From: Hyphomicrobiaceae bacterium
GTDB lineage: Bacteria > Pseudomonadota > Alphaproteobacteria > Rhizobiales > Hyphomicrobiaceae
Direction: 5' to 3'
Length of the DNA: 64,000 nt
Assembly (NCBI GenBank): GCA_023384095.1
Contig: JAHDXT010000010.1
Coordinates: forward strand, 42,835 to 106,834
In this document: positions 11,474 through 20,560 of the stretch, in pieces
How positions within the stretch are numbered: the stretch's first letter is position 1
Layout: each line of letters begins with the position of its first letter
Program-made: the position numbers and the translations under genes
Notes under the pieces: model-generated
Told to the model about the DNA's origin: nothing
Databases searched by the model: none
What the model saw: only the letters and a program-made list of their open reading frames with translations

Positions 11474-12691
11474 ATGAATGCAATCACCGGGCTCGAGGCC
11501 CTGGCGCAGGGCGCCATCCTGTCGCCATTCACGCGCGTCGCCCGGCTGCTCGAGGGCATCGCGCCAGGCAACGACAAGGTCATCGAGATGACGGCGGGCG
11601 ACCCCAAGGAGGCGATGCCCGGTTTCGTGATCGACAAGATGGCCGAGGCCAGGCACCTGCTGGCTACGTATCCCAAAATACGCGGCTCCGACGATCTGCG
11701 CGGCGCGATCGCAGCCTGGATCGGACGCCGGTATGGGCTCGCCGGCAAGATCGACCCGGCACGGGAGATCCATCCGCTCAACGGCTCGCGCGAGGGTCTG
11801 TTCTTCGCGGCGCTGCCGGCTGTCGGCCGCAAACGGGTCGAGGGACGGCCGGTGATGCTGATCCCCAACCCGTTCTACCAGTCCTATCTCGGCGCCGCCT
11901 ACGCCACCAACTGCGAGCCGTACTTCCTCAGCGCGACGGCGGCCACCGGGCACCTGCCCGATCTCGACGCGCTGGAGCGACAGACCGAGGTCCTCGGCCG
12001 CACGGTCGCGTTCTATCTCTGCTCGCCCGCCAATCCGCAGGGCGCCGTTGCGGGCGCCGATTACATCCGGCGGGCGCTGGAGCTGGCGCGCCGCTACGAC
12101 TTCATGCTGTTCTTCGACGAGTGCTACTCGGAGATCTATGGCGGCGAGCCGCCGACGGGCGGGCTCGAGGTGGCGGCGGCCACGCCCGAAGGATACCGCA
12201 ACCTCGTCGTCTTCAACTCGCTCTCGAAGCGCTCCAACCTGCCGGGCCTGCGCTCCGGCTTCGCGGCGGGAGACGGCGATTTCCTCGAGACCTTTGCCGA
12301 GATCCGCAATCTCACCGCGCCGCAGATGGCGGGCATCGTTCAGCACGCCTCGGCGGCGGTGTGGGCCGAGGAGCAGCACGTGGCAGTCATCCGCCGGGCC
12401 TACCGGACCAAGTTCGATATCTGCGACGAGCTGCTCACGGGCCGCTACGGATACCGCAGACCGGCCGGCGGCTTCTTCCTGTGGCTCGATATGGGTCAGT
12501 TCGGCGGCGGCGTAGAGGCTGCGGTAACCCTTTGGAAACGCTGCGGTGTCAAGGTCGTACCCGGTGTTTTCCTGGCCCAGCCGGACCCGGACGGGGGCAA
12601 CCCCGGGGACGATCGCGTGCGCGTCGCCCTCGTTCACGACCCGGCCACGATCAGGGAGGCGCTGCAGCGTATCGTTTCAGTTCTGTGCTAG
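11474..12691 (+). CDS. Class I/II PLP-dependent aminotransferase (DapC-like)
   Basis: Transfers an amino group between an amino acid and a 2-oxo acid using pyridoxal phosphate. The 405-residue protein has fold type I features: NPFYQSYLGAAY, SPANPQGAVA, FFDECYSEIYGG with the PLP-ring aspartate, and the cofactor lysine in SLSKRSNLPGLRSGF. The usual annotation for close relatives just upstream of ftsK is a succinyldiaminopimelate or generic aminotransferase. The true substrate is not visible in the sequence. ftsK starts 15 bases after its stop. Confidence 0.88.
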   Translation: MNAITGLEALAQGAILSPFTRVARLLEGIAPGNDKVIEMTAGDPKEAMPGFVIDKMAEARHLLATYPKIRGSDDLRGAIAAWIGRRYGLAGKIDPAREIHPLNGSREGLFFAALPAVGRKRVEGRPVMLIPNPFYQSYLGAAYATNCEPYFLSATAATGHLPDLDALERQTEVLGRTVAFYLCSPANPQGAVAGADYIRRALELARRYDFMLFFDECYSEIYGGEPPTGGLEVAAATPEGYRNLVVFNSLSKRSNLPGLRSGFAAGDGDFLETFAEIRNLTAPQMAGIVQHASAAVWAEEQHVAVIRRAYRTKFDICDELLTGRYGYRRPAGGFFLWLDMGQFGGGVEAAVTLWKRCGVKVVPGVFLAQPDPDGGNPGDDRVRVALVHDPATIREALQRIVSVLC

Positions 12692-12706
12692 GTCCGTTCA
12701 GCGTCC

Positions 12707-15229
12707 ATGTCGCAAGAGAGTTACTGCGTCGAGCATCAGCGCCTGCTTCCGATCTCGATCGAGGACAGGCTGGCGAGCTGGATCGCCCGTAGCGCGGGCG
12801 TGGGGCTGTGTCTTGCCGGCCTCGCCGGCTGGCTGAGCCTGGTAACCTGGTCGGTGAGCGACCCCAGCCTCTCGCATGCCTCCTTCGGCCCGATGCGCAA
12901 CCTGCTCGGGCCGGCCGGCGCCGTCGTTTCGGATTTGATGCTGCAGATGCTGGGGCTGGCCGCCGTCTTCGTGGTGCTGGCGCCCGCGGTCTGGGGCGTG
13001 GAGCTGCTTTCGCAGGGCCGGATCGCAGCGTACCGGATGAGGGGCGCGCTGTTGCTGGCCGCAGTCCTGGCGCTGGCCGCCGGGTGCTCCGCGCTGCCGA
13101 CGGCCGCCGCATGGCCGCTGCACAGCGGCTTCGGCGGCGTCATCGGCGACCTGCTCTACAACCTCGTCGCTGGACTGCTTGCCGCCGCGATCCCCGGCCG
13201 GTCCGGGGCGGTGGCCGGGCTGGCCCTGTTCTCCGGGGGGTTGGCGGCGTTCATCTGCTGCCTCGGGATCGAAGGCCGCTGGTCATCCGGCTTCTGGCAG
13301 CCCGAGCTGACTTCCCGGCACAAGCCAGTCCTCTCCGGCTGGCGTCGTGCTCTCAGGGTGCCGGTCTTCCTCCGCCGGCGCTCGCGACGCGAGCCGTCTC
13401 TCGATCCGGCCTCGAAGCCATTCCGGCTCCGGCAGCCTGGATTCGCTGTCTCCTGGCCGGATCTCGGGCACGAGCAGGCAGCGCAACCGCCACGCCCCGC
13501 ATTCACGAGCAACGCCGCCGGCGCCCGGCCCGCTGCCGGGGACGGCGACCCGGGGCCGCGCGACACTGATTTCGACGTCTCGACCGATCTCGACAGCCGC
13601 CGCATCGCCGAGCGCTTCGCGCCTGCCAACGCCCAGTTGCCGCCGGGCGCGCCGCCGCCGGCCGCTGGCGGCCTGCTCGGCGGCCTGTCGCTGCGCAGGA
13701 GCGAGGCGGGGTTCCAGCGGCCCGGCGTCAACATGCTGAAGCGGCCCGCGGCCGGCAAGCCGGGACCGGAATTCACGCAAGCCGTGCTGCGCGGAACGGC
13801 GCGGCTGCTCGAGGATGTGCTGGCCGATTTCGGAGTCAAGGGCGAGATCAAGGAGATCAAGCCCGGCCCGGTGGTGACACTGTTCGAGCTGGAGCCGGCG
13901 CGCGGCACCAAGTCGGCGCGCGTCGTGGGGCTGGCCGAGGACATCGCCCGCTCGATGAGCGCCACCGCCGTGCGCGTCGCCGTAGTGCCGGGCCGTAACG
14001 TGATCGGAATCGAGTTGCCGAACACGCGGCGCGAGACCGTTCTGCTGCGCGAGATGTTCGAGGCGGAGGCGTTCCGGACGAGCGACGCCCGCCTGCCGCT
14101 CGCACTCGGCAAGTCGATCGGTGGCGATCCGGTGGTCGTCGATCTGGCCCGCATGCCGCATCTGCTCGTCGCAGGCACCACGGGCTCCGGCAAGTCGGTC
14201 GGCGTCAACGCGATGGTGCTGTCGCTGCTCTACAAGCTGGCGCCCGAGGACTGCAGGCTGCTCATGATCGACCCGAAGATGCTGGAGCTGTCGGTCTACA
14301 ACGGCATCCCGCATCTGCTGACGCCCGTCGTGACCGACCCGCAGAAGGCGGTCGCCGCGCTCAATTGGGTCGTGCGCGAGATGGAGGAGCGCTACAAGCG
14401 CATGGCCCGGCTCGGCGTGCGCAGCATCGATGTGTTCAACAACCGCGTGCGGCATGCGAAGACCCGCGGCGACCATCTGCGGCGGACGGTGCAGACAGGC
14501 TTCGACCGGCGCACCGGCCAGGCGGTGTTCGAGACGGAGGAGCTGGATCTCGAGCCGATGCCTTGCATCGTCGTCGTGGTCGACGAGTTCGCGGACCTGA
14601 TGATCGTGGCAGGCAAGGAGATCGAGTCGGCCGTGCAGCGGCTGGCGCAGATGGCGCGGGCGGCCGGCATCCATCTCATCATGGCGACGCAGCGGCCCTC
14701 GGTCGACATCATCACCGGTACGATCAAGGCGAACTTCCCGACGCGGATCAGCTTCAAGGTGACGTCCAAGATCGACAGCCGCACCATCCTCAACGAGCAG
14801 GGCGCCGAGCAGCTCCTGGGGCAGGGCGACATGCTGTTCTCGGCCGGATCGGGGCAGGTGCAGCGCGTGCACGGGCCGTTCGTATCCGACGAGGAGGTCG
14901 AGAGCATCGCGCAGTTCCTGCGGGAGCAGGGCCAGCCGGAATACGTCGAGGGCATCACGGACGGCGCGGCCGGGGCGGACGAGCTGCAGGCGGCCGCCGG
15001 CGGCAAAAGCGAGGATGGCGATCTCTACGACAAGGCCGTCGCCATCGTGCTCAGGGATCGCAAGGCGTCGACCAGCTATCTGCAGCGGCGGCTGCAGATC
15101 GGTTATAACCGCGCCGCCGACCTCATCGAGCGCATGGAGCGTGACGGCATCATCAGCCCCGCCAACGCCATGGGAAAACGGGAGATTCTGCTCGGCGGCG
15201 CCTCGGCGGCGGCGCCTACGGCGGCCTGA
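12707..15229 (+). CDS. ftsK: DNA translocase FtsK/SpoIIIE
   Basis: A septum-located motor that pumps DNA and promotes dimer resolution at division. The 840 residues contain four hydrophobic segments in the first ~190, a Pro/Ala-rich linker of about 190 residues, and a RecA-like motor. The Walker A motif is [14 protein letters not shown] near residue 490 and the Walker B region is [14 protein letters not shown]. The carboxyl gamma winged helix ([18 protein letters not shown]) reads polarity sequences. The linker is short compared with E. coli FtsK, as usual in alphaproteobacteria. Confidence 0.96.
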   Translation: MSQESYCVEHQRLLPISIEDRLASWIARSAGVGLCLAGLAGWLSLVTWSVSDPSLSHASFGPMRNLLGPAGAVVSDLMLQMLGLAAVFVVLAPAVWGVELLSQGRIAAYRMRGALLLAAVLALAAGCSALPTAAAWPLHSGFGGVIGDLLYNLVAGLLAAAIPGRSGAVAGLALFSGGLAAFICCLGIEGRWSSGFWQPELTSRHKPVLSGWRRALRVPVFLRRRSRREPSLDPASKPFRLRQPGFAVSWPDLGHEQAAQPPRPAFTSNAAGARPAAGDGDPGPRDTDFDVSTDLDSRRIAERFAPANAQLPPGAPPPAAGGLLGGLSLRRSEAGFQRPGVNMLKRPAAGKPGPEFTQAVLRGTARLLEDVLADFGVKGEIKEIKPGPVVTLFELEPARGTKSARVVGLAEDIARSMSATAVRVAVVPGRNVIGIELPNTRRETVLLREMFEAEAFRTSDARLPLALGKSIGGDPVVVDLARMPHLLVAGTTGSGKSVGVNAMVLSLLYKLAPEDCRLLMIDPKMLELSVYNGIPHLLTPVVTDPQKAVAALNWVVREMEERYKRMARLGVRSIDVFNNRVRHAKTRGDHLRRTVQTGFDRRTGQAVFETEELDLEPMPCIVVVVDEFADLMIVAGKEIESAVQRLAQMARAAGIHLIMATQRPSVDIITGTIKANFPTRISFKVTSKIDSRTILNEQGAEQLLGQGDMLFSAGSGQVQRVHGPFVSDEEVESIAQFLREQGQPEYVEGITDGAAGADELQAAAGGKSEDGDLYDKAVAIVLRDRKASTSYLQRRLQIGYNRAADLIERMERDGIISPANAMGKREILLGGASAAAPTAA

Positions 15230-15373
15230 TCGCGGCCCGTGCCGGGTCGCTGGTCCACCGAGCCGCCGCAGGATGCATGACGGCGGACAAGCCGTCATAG
15301 CGCCAACATCTCGTCTCAATGTTGCGACAATCGATCACCACGGATCTCTCGGCCGGACCAGACAGGGGGCAGG

Positions 15374-16093
15374 ATGGGCGCGATATCGGCGGTAGCTGCG
15401 GCGGTGGCCGCCGGTCTGCTCGCTTTGGCCGTTGCCGCTGGCAGCCCGGCACTGTCGCAGGATGAAAAGAAGCCGGCGCCGGCCGCGAATCCAGGCTGGA
15501 CGGGCACGGTGACGCCGGGACAGGACCCGAACGCAGCCAGCTTCACCGCGGAGCAGACCGCGGCCGTGCAGAAGGTCAGCGGATACTTCATGGACCTGAC
15601 GAACCTGAAGGGCGTCTTCCTGCAGACCGATCCCGACCGCAAGCAGATGCGGGGCCGCTTCTATTTGAAGCGGCCGGGCCGGTTCCGGTTCGACTACGGC
15701 GCGCCGAGCAAGAAGGTGGTCATTTCGGATGGCCGGTGGCTCGCCATCCAGGACCACGACCTCAACACCGAGGACGTGTACGAGCTCGACAACACTCCGT
15801 TCAGGCTGCTGCTGCGCAGCGAGGTCGACCTGCTGCGGGACGCACGCATCATCGAGGCGCAGGAAGCCGAGGATCTGATCATGGTCACGCTGCAGGACAA
15901 GAGCCCGGACGTCCCGGGCCGGATCACCCTGTTCTTGACGAAGCAGCCGGCGCTCGAGCTCAAGGAGTGGGTGACCTTCGATGCTCAGGGCCTCGAGACG
16001 CGGGTCGAGCTATCCAGTCTCGTCAGGACGGAGGAGATCGACCCCGCCCTGTTCAAGCGGGAGAACCTGACGCTGAAGAGGTTCCAGCAGTGA
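15374..16093 (+). CDS. lolA: LolA-type outer-membrane lipoprotein carrier protein
   Basis: Carries lipoproteins across the periplasm. The 239-residue product has a signal peptide of about 28 residues ending PALS. Its LolA domain includes VSGYFMDLTNLKGVFLQTDP, GRFYLKRPGRFRFDY and ISDGRWLAIQDHDLNTEDVY. The ATG follows a GGGGGCAGG ribosome site. ftsK-lolA is a standard alphaproteobacterial order. Whether it serves lipoproteins or a polyketide/glycolipid substrate, as some LolA-like proteins do, cannot be told here. Confidence 0.92.
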   Translation: MGAISAVAAAVAAGLLALAVAAGSPALSQDEKKPAPAANPGWTGTVTPGQDPNAASFTAEQTAAVQKVSGYFMDLTNLKGVFLQTDPDRKQMRGRFYLKRPGRFRFDYGAPSKKVVISDGRWLAIQDHDLNTEDVYELDNTPFRLLLRSEVDLLRDARIIEAQEAEDLIMVTLQDKSPDVPGRITLFLTKQPALELKEWVTFDAQGLETRVELSSLVRTEEIDPALFKRENLTLKRFQQ

Positions 16094-16199
16094 ATCGGCG
16101 GATCTGTTGATTGTTCGCCGCGCGCAACGGGAAGTTGCTACAAAGCGTGTGCGCCTCAATCACGTTTTCGTGAGGAAGTGCGACTCCCACTATTGAAGT

Positions 16200-16363
16200 C
16201 GCGCCTATTAAGCTTAAGTAGGTACCGACAGGCGGCGTCACCCTGTATCGGTAGTGCCCCCCGTCTAGCCGAAGACGCTGCCTGCGGCGTCGGAGTCCCT
16301 CCCGACGCCAGGCGCTGATAGCGCTCCTGCGCCCAACTCCTCCCCCCGGAGTTGGGCGCTTTT
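16200..16363 (+). ncRNA. Candidate structured small RNA between lolA and a cNMP-domain gene
   Basis: The 316-base convergent gap (16094-16409) contains four hairpins in a row. CCTA/TAGG encloses a TTAAGCTTAA palindrome at 16204-16222. TACCGA/TCGGTA lies at 16223-16253 with an inner CAGG/CCTG. GGCGTCGG/CCGACGCC lies at 16286-16309, and GCGCT/AGCGC at 16312-16324. A perfect terminator follows. It could be a free small RNA or simply the long 3' untranslated end of lolA. No match to 6S, SRP, tmRNA or RNase P signatures was seen, and no promoter is obvious. Confidence 0.4.
16329..16363 (+). terminator. Strong rho-independent terminator
   Basis: A perfect 12-bp stem (16329-16340 with 16348-16359), with a 7-base loop TCCCCCC, is followed directly by TTTTCGTT. 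It ends rightward transcription from lolA or from the candidate small RNA before the convergent gene at 16410. Confidence 0.9.
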
Positions 16364-16409
16364 CGTTACATGGGGGCACCCGGACAAGACCGTTCGCGCG
16401 ACCCGCGGC

Positions 16410-16940
16410 TCAGTGGGTCGCCTCGCATGCCCGGGGCTGCAAGGCGAACGTCGCTTCGGAAGCGGCAGCACTCGGAGAGAATTGCGTGCCGGCAGCAAGG
16501 GTTTCGTCGATTTTCCTCAAGTCATCTGCAAGCAATCTCAGCCTGCTCGAAAGCTTGTCGAGCAGATGGTCGGTCAAGGCCAGGTCCGAGCGCATCTGCT
16601 CATGCAGGCTGTCGCGCGTGATCTTCAGGGCTTTGATCGGCTCCTCGCAGACGACGGTAGAGGAGTACCTGGTCTCGACCAGCATGGCCATCTCGCCGAC
16701 GACCGTCCCGGTGCTCAGCGGCTCGGAGGTGGGCTCGGCTCCAGGCCCGGCGGTGCGCACGGCCTTGCCCGACACGATCAGGTAGGCGGCCCCGCCCGCC
16801 CGTCCCTCGCTGATGATGGCCTCGCCCGGCCGGAACACGACCCGCTCGGCACGCTTGGCGATCTCGCTGAGCTGGATCGGCTCGAGGCCCTGGAACAGCG
16901 CAACCTGTCGCAAAGGCTCGACGAGCGACGCGAATGACAT
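16410..16940 (-). CDS. Stand-alone cyclic-nucleotide-binding domain protein
   Basis: From the ATG at 16940, preceded by GGGGGAGG, the product is 176 residues. The CRP-type jelly roll spans about residues 10-130 (ALFQGLEPIQLSEIAKRAE at the start). Its phosphate-binding-cassette-like stretch VVGEMAMLVETRYSST retains the Gly-Glu and Arg that contact cyclic nucleotides. No helix-turn-helix follows; the tail is a short helix plus a low-complexity end. It is probably a ligand-sensing partner rather than a transcription factor. It follows the OmpR-type regulator gene on the same strand after 224 bases. Confidence 0.82.
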   Translation of the reverse strand: MSFASLVEPLRQVALFQGLEPIQLSEIAKRAERVVFRPGEAIISEGRAGGAAYLIVSGKAVRTAGPGAEPTSEPLSTGTVVGEMAMLVETRYSSTVVCEEPIKALKITRDSLHEQMRSDLALTDHLLDKLSSRLRLLADDLRKIDETLAAGTQFSPSAAASEATFALQPRACEATH

Positions 16941-17164
16941 CTCCTGGCCTCCCCCATACGACGGCACGCGCCGGCAGCGGGGATCTCCCCTCGCTGACGC
17001 GTGCAGACATACCCCTGGCTGCAGGACAGACGATTCGCACGTCCAGGTAAAGCCCGCTGTTGGCGGCCGTTGGACAAGCTGGGGACCGGCTTGCCGGCGA
17101 GACCCGCTCCGGTTTTGAGTTTTCACAACGAGAACAGGGGCTTGCGTGGGCCAAGCCGCGGCGC

Positions 17165-17851
17165 TCACGGGATGAGCTTATAGCCGCCGGTCTCGGTGAT
17201 CAGCAGCTCGGCGTTGGAGGGGTCCTTCTCGATCTTTTGCCGCAGCCGGTAAATGTGGGTTTCGAGTGTATGTGTCGTCACCCCGGCGTTGTAGCCCCAG
17301 ACTTCCAGCAGCAGGACATCGCGGGTCACCACCTTCTCGCCGGCCCTGTAGAGATACTTGAGGATGGAAGTCTCTTTCTCCGTCAGGCGGACCTTCGAGC
17401 CCTTGGCGTCGATGAGCAGCTTGGAGGCCGGCTTGAACGTGTAGGCGCCGATGGCGAAGACGGCGTCGTCGCTCTGCTCGTGCTGGCGAAGCTGAGCGCG
17501 GATGCGGGCCAGCAGCACGGCGAATTTGAAAGGCTTGGTGATGTAGTCGTTGGCGCCGGCGTCGAGGCCCAGGATCGTGTCCGCATCGGAGTCGTTGCCC
17601 GTCAGCATGATGATCGGCGCCTTGAAGCCGGATTTGCGCAGCCGTTTGCAGGCTTCGCGGCCGTCCATGTCCGGCAGGCCGACATCGAGGATCAGCAGGT
17701 CGTGGTGACCGGTCCTGGCGGCATCGATGCCCCTGGTGGCCGTGGCCGCCGTGGCCACCTGGAACTCGTCGTGCAGGGCGAGCTGCTCGCGAAGGGACTC
17801 ACGAAGGTCCTCGTCGTCATCGACGATGAGAATCTTGCGTGCGGTGCTCAT
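17165..17851 (-). CDS. OmpR/PhoB-family response regulator
   Basis: The ATG at 17851 gives 228 residues. The receiver domain (1-120) has the acidic pair in VDDDEDLRESL, the phospho-acceptor aspartate in LILDVGLPDMDG, a Thr in IIMLTGND and the lysine in ITKPFKF. The winged-helix domain (about 130-228) ends with THTLETHIYRLRQKIEKDP and the wing-like TETGGYKLIP. No cognate histidine kinase is adjacent. It is divergent from an L,D-transpeptidase gene with a 64-base gap, so the two may share control, possibly in envelope homeostasis. Confidence 0.93.
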   Translation of the reverse strand: MSTARKILIVDDDEDLRESLREQLALHDEFQVATAATATRGIDAARTGHHDLLILDVGLPDMDGREACKRLRKSGFKAPIIMLTGNDSDADTILGLDAGANDYITKPFKFAVLLARIRAQLRQHEQSDDAVFAIGAYTFKPASKLLIDAKGSKVRLTEKETSILKYLYRAGEKVVTRDVLLLEVWGYNAGVTTHTLETHIYRLRQKIEKDPSNAELLITETGGYKLIP

Positions 17852-17915
17852 TCGATCATGCTCCCGGCGGCCATGGTGTGCTGCACAATCTAACATTGCG
17901 GAGGCAATCGAAACA

Positions 17916-18539
17916 GTGTCTAGGGTCAAAGGCTCCCCATGTCGCGAATTCGGAGCCGACGATGTCAGCCGGGGCGGCGAGCTGCAGGTCCGGGCGATTT
18001 CGATGCGCGCCGACAGGGGCTGGGCGACGCTCGGCGCCTTGCGGTTCCCCTGTGCTCTGGGCCGGTCCGGCCGACGGGCCATCAAGCGGGAAGGCGACGG
18101 GGCGACGCCGGTCGGCGCGTTCGCCGTCCGCCACGGCTTCTACCGGCCGGACCGCCTGCTGCGGCCCGCCACCCGGGTGCCGCTCACGCCGCTCGGGCCG
18201 AGCGACGGCTGGTGCGATGCTGTCGGCGACCGTAATTACAACCGCAGGGTCAAGCACCCCTATCCCGCCAGCGCCGAGCGCATGTGGCGGGAGGACCATC
18301 TCTACGACGTCGTCATCGTGCTCGATCACAACGAGCGGCCGCGCGTGCAGGGCGGGGGCAGCGCAGTCTTCATCCACGTCGCACGGCGGGGCTATGCGCC
18401 GACAGCGGGTTGCATCGCTTTCGAGCGCAATCACCTGCTGCGCCTGCTGAAGCTGCTTCGGCGCGGCACGGCGGTGCGCATCGCGCCATGGGCCCGCCGG
18501 CTCGGCCCTGCACCTGCGCGGCAGAGCGGCGGCTTCTGA
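17916..18539 (+). CDS. L,D-transpeptidase (YkuD) family protein
   Basis: YkuD enzymes form 3-3 peptidoglycan cross-links or attach proteins to peptidoglycan through a catalytic cysteine. The motif FIHVARRGYAPTAGCIAF holds the His and Cys. It also has the short-form family start RREG-like KREGDGATPVGAFAVRHGFYRP. The only start with a ribosome site is the GTG at 17916 (GGAGG eleven bases upstream), giving 207 residues. No signal peptide is seen from this start. It is divergent from the response regulator at 17851. Confidence 0.85.
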   Translation: MSRVKGSPCREFGADDVSRGGELQVRAISMRADRGWATLGALRFPCALGRSGRRAIKREGDGATPVGAFAVRHGFYRPDRLLRPATRVPLTPLGPSDGWCDAVGDRNYNRRVKHPYPASAERMWREDHLYDVVIVLDHNERPRVQGGGSAVFIHVARRGYAPTAGCIAFERNHLLRLLKLLRRGTAVRIAPWARRLGPAPARQSGGF

Positions 18540-18570
18540 AAAAAGAGAGGCCCGGAAGGCGTTCCGGGCC
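18540..18570 (-). terminator. Rho-independent terminator of glnK-amtB
   Basis: A 9-bp stem GGCCCGGAA/TTCCGGGCC (18549-18557 with 18562-18570), with a 4-base loop, is followed on the minus strand by CTCTTTTTT. It lies 71 bases past the amtB stop. The YkuD gene ends at its far edge on the other strand. Confidence 0.85.
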
Positions 18571-18640
18571 CAGTCTAGGGAAGAAATCGTGATCGGGTAC
18601 CGGGACCTGGCGGTCTGACCGGCGCGAAACCCGCGTCAAC

Positions 18641-19948
18641 TCAGTGCACGACCTCTCCGTGCAGCCCGAGGTCCAGCCCCTCGATCTCCGTCGTTTTATC
18701 GACCCTGAGCCCCATGAGCGCCTTGACCACGGTCAAGATCGCGAACGTCGCCAGCGCGCTCCAGGCGATGGTGGCGAGGATGCCGTAGATCTGCGTCAGC
18801 ACCTGCGCCGCGTTGCCTTCGATGAGCCCGGGCTTGCCGCCGATCGCCTCGACGGCGAGGACGCCGGTCAGGATCGCACCGACGATGCCGCCGACGCCAT
18901 GGATGCCGAACACGTCGAGGCTGTCGTCATAGCCGAGCCTGCGCTTCAGTGTCGTGGCGGCCAGGAAACAGAGCGCACCCGCTGCGAGGCCGATGAGCAG
19001 CGCGCCCATCGGCGCCACGAACCCGGCTGCCGGCGTGATCGCGACGAGTCCCGCGACGGCGCCGGACGCGATGCCGAGCACGCTCGGCTTCTTGTGCACC
19101 ATCCATTCGATGAACATCCAGGCGAGCGCGGCGGAGGCGGCGGCGATCTGGGTCGCCGCCATCGCCATGCCGGCGGCGCCGTTGGCTGCGGCAGCCGAGC
19201 CGGCATTGAAGCCGAACCAGCCGACCCACAGCAGCGAGGCCCCGATCACCGTCAGGACCAGGTTGTGCGGCGCCATGTTCTCCTGTCCGTAGCCCTCGCG
19301 CCGGCCCAGCACCAGCGCGCAGACGAGGCCGGCGACGCCCGAATTGATGTGCACGACAGTGCCGCCGGCAAAATCCAGCACGCCGTCCGAGCCGAGGAAT
19401 CCGCCGCCCCAGACCCAGTGACAGATTGGGGCGTAGACGATGACCAGCCAGAGCGCCAGGAAGGCGAGCAGGCTCGAGAACTTCATCCGGTCCGCGACGG
19501 CGCCGCAGATCAGCGCCGGGGTGATGATCGCGAAGGTCATCTGGAATGTCATGAACACGGATTCGGGGATCGTGCCCTGCAGCCCGTCCTTGGTCAGGTG
19601 CGCCAGGAACATCTTCTCGGGCCCGCCGACGAGGGCGTTGAGCGCGCCGCCGTCGCCGAACGCCAACGAATATCCGACGGCCATCCACATCACCGTCATC
19701 AGGCAGCAGGTCGCAAAGCTCTGCATGGTCGTGGCGAGCACGTTCTTCTTGCGCACCATGCCGCCGTAGAAGAGAGCCAGCCCCGGGATCGTCATCATCA
19801 GGACGAGGACGGTCGACGTGAGCATCCAGGCGGTATCGCCCGTGTCGAGGCTCGATGCCGCTGTCGCCTGCGCGAATGCCGGCACGTTGGGGAGCGCCGT
19901 CGCAACGGCGGCGCCGGCGCCCATGCGCACTAGGTTCTTGAGCGTCAT
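18641..19948 (-). CDS. amtB: Ammonium transporter AmtB
   Basis: A trimeric inner-membrane channel for ammonium/ammonia. The 435 residues begin with a signal-like segment ending PAFA. Eleven membrane helices follow, with family stretches DTAWMLTSTVLVLMMTIPGLALFYGGMVR (split here only by naming), ICHWVWGGGFLG and DVFGIHGVGGIVGAILTGV. The last two hold the two pore histidines. It is preceded by glnK on the same strand (45-base gap), the standard arrangement in which GlnK blocks AmtB when nitrogen is plentiful. Expression is probably driven by the sigma-54-type promoter at 20424-20438. Confidence 0.97.
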   Translation of the reverse strand: MTLKNLVRMGAGAAVATALPNVPAFAQATAASSLDTGDTAWMLTSTVLVLMMTIPGLALFYGGMVRKKNVLATTMQSFATCCLMTVMWMAVGYSLAFGDGGALNALVGGPEKMFLAHLTKDGLQGTIPESVFMTFQMTFAIITPALICGAVADRMKFSSLLAFLALWLVIVYAPICHWVWGGGFLGSDGVLDFAGGTVVHINSGVAGLVCALVLGRREGYGQENMAPHNLVLTVIGASLLWVGWFGFNAGSAAAANGAAGMAMAATQIAAASAALAWMFIEWMVHKKPSVLGIASGAVAGLVAITPAAGFVAPMGALLIGLAAGALCFLAATTLKRRLGYDDSLDVFGIHGVGGIVGAILTGVLAVEAIGGKPGLIEGNAAQVLTQIYGILATIAWSALATFAILTVVKALMGLRVDKTTEIEGLDLGLHGEVVH

Positions 19949-19993
19949 TGTGTGAATTCCCTGCTTGGTTTGGGGGGCGAGCGATTGCCGGCG

Positions 19994-20332
19994 CTAGAGG
20001 GCGCTGTCGTCGGTTTCGCCGGTCCTTATGCGGACAGCGTGCTCGACGGGGGTGACGAAGATCTTGCCGTCCCCGATCTGGCCGGTCCTGGCGGCGCGCA
20101 TGACGGCCTCGATCGTGCGATCGACGTCGGCGGAGGGAATGACCACCTCGATCTTCAGCTTGGGCAGAAAGCTCACTGCGTATTCGGCGCCGCGATAGAC
20201 CTCGGTATGGCCTTTCTGGCGACCGTATCCCTTCACCTCGATCACGGTCATGCCCTGACAGCCGAGGTCGCTGAGCGCGGCGCGGACCTCCTCCAGCTTG
20301 AAGGGCTTGATGACGGCTGAGACGAGCTTCAT
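19994..20332 (-). CDS. glnK: Nitrogen regulatory PII protein GlnK
   Basis: A trimeric sensor of 2-oxoglutarate, ATP/ADP and glutamine (through uridylylation) that gates AmtB. From the ATG at 20332 (MKLVSAVIKPFKLEEV) the protein is 112 residues, the usual PII size. Tyr51, the uridylylation site, lies in the T-loop EVYRGAEY. The later motif GQIGDGKIFVTPVE is also standard. An in-frame start at 20359 would add nine residues not found in the family. It is the first gene of glnK-amtB. Confidence 0.96.
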   Translation of the reverse strand: MKLVSAVIKPFKLEEVRAALSDLGCQGMTVIEVKGYGRQKGHTEVYRGAEYAVSFLPKLKIEVVIPSADVDRTIEAVMRAARTGQIGDGKIFVTPVEHAVRIRTGETDDSAL

Positions 20333-20423
20333 GTCGGTGACCCTCTCGGTTGCTTTCACCGGAACCCGGGAGCCGGGTCGCGAGAGCCCTCCGCCCGTGG
20401 GCAGGGGCTGGTCACGAAGGGAG

Positions 20424-20438
20424 TCAAGATGCGTGCCA
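20424..20438 (-). promoter_or_regulatory. Sigma-54-type promoter for glnK-amtB
   Basis: The minus strand reads TGGCACG-CATC-TTGA, against the RpoN consensus TGGCACG-N4-TTGC. All positions match except the final C of the -12 element, and the spacing is exact. It lies about 92 bases upstream of the glnK ATG. glnK-amtB is commonly NtrC/RpoN controlled; no clear NtrC palindrome was found further upstream. Confidence 0.65.
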
Positions 20439-20560
20439 GTTGCTTAACGGGTAGCTAGCCGATTGGAATCGCAGCAGAATCGCGCAACAGCAGCATTCGC
20501 GGGCCGCCATCGCCCGCGATGCGTCCGCCTAAGAAATAGGCAATATTCAGATTCTGCCGT

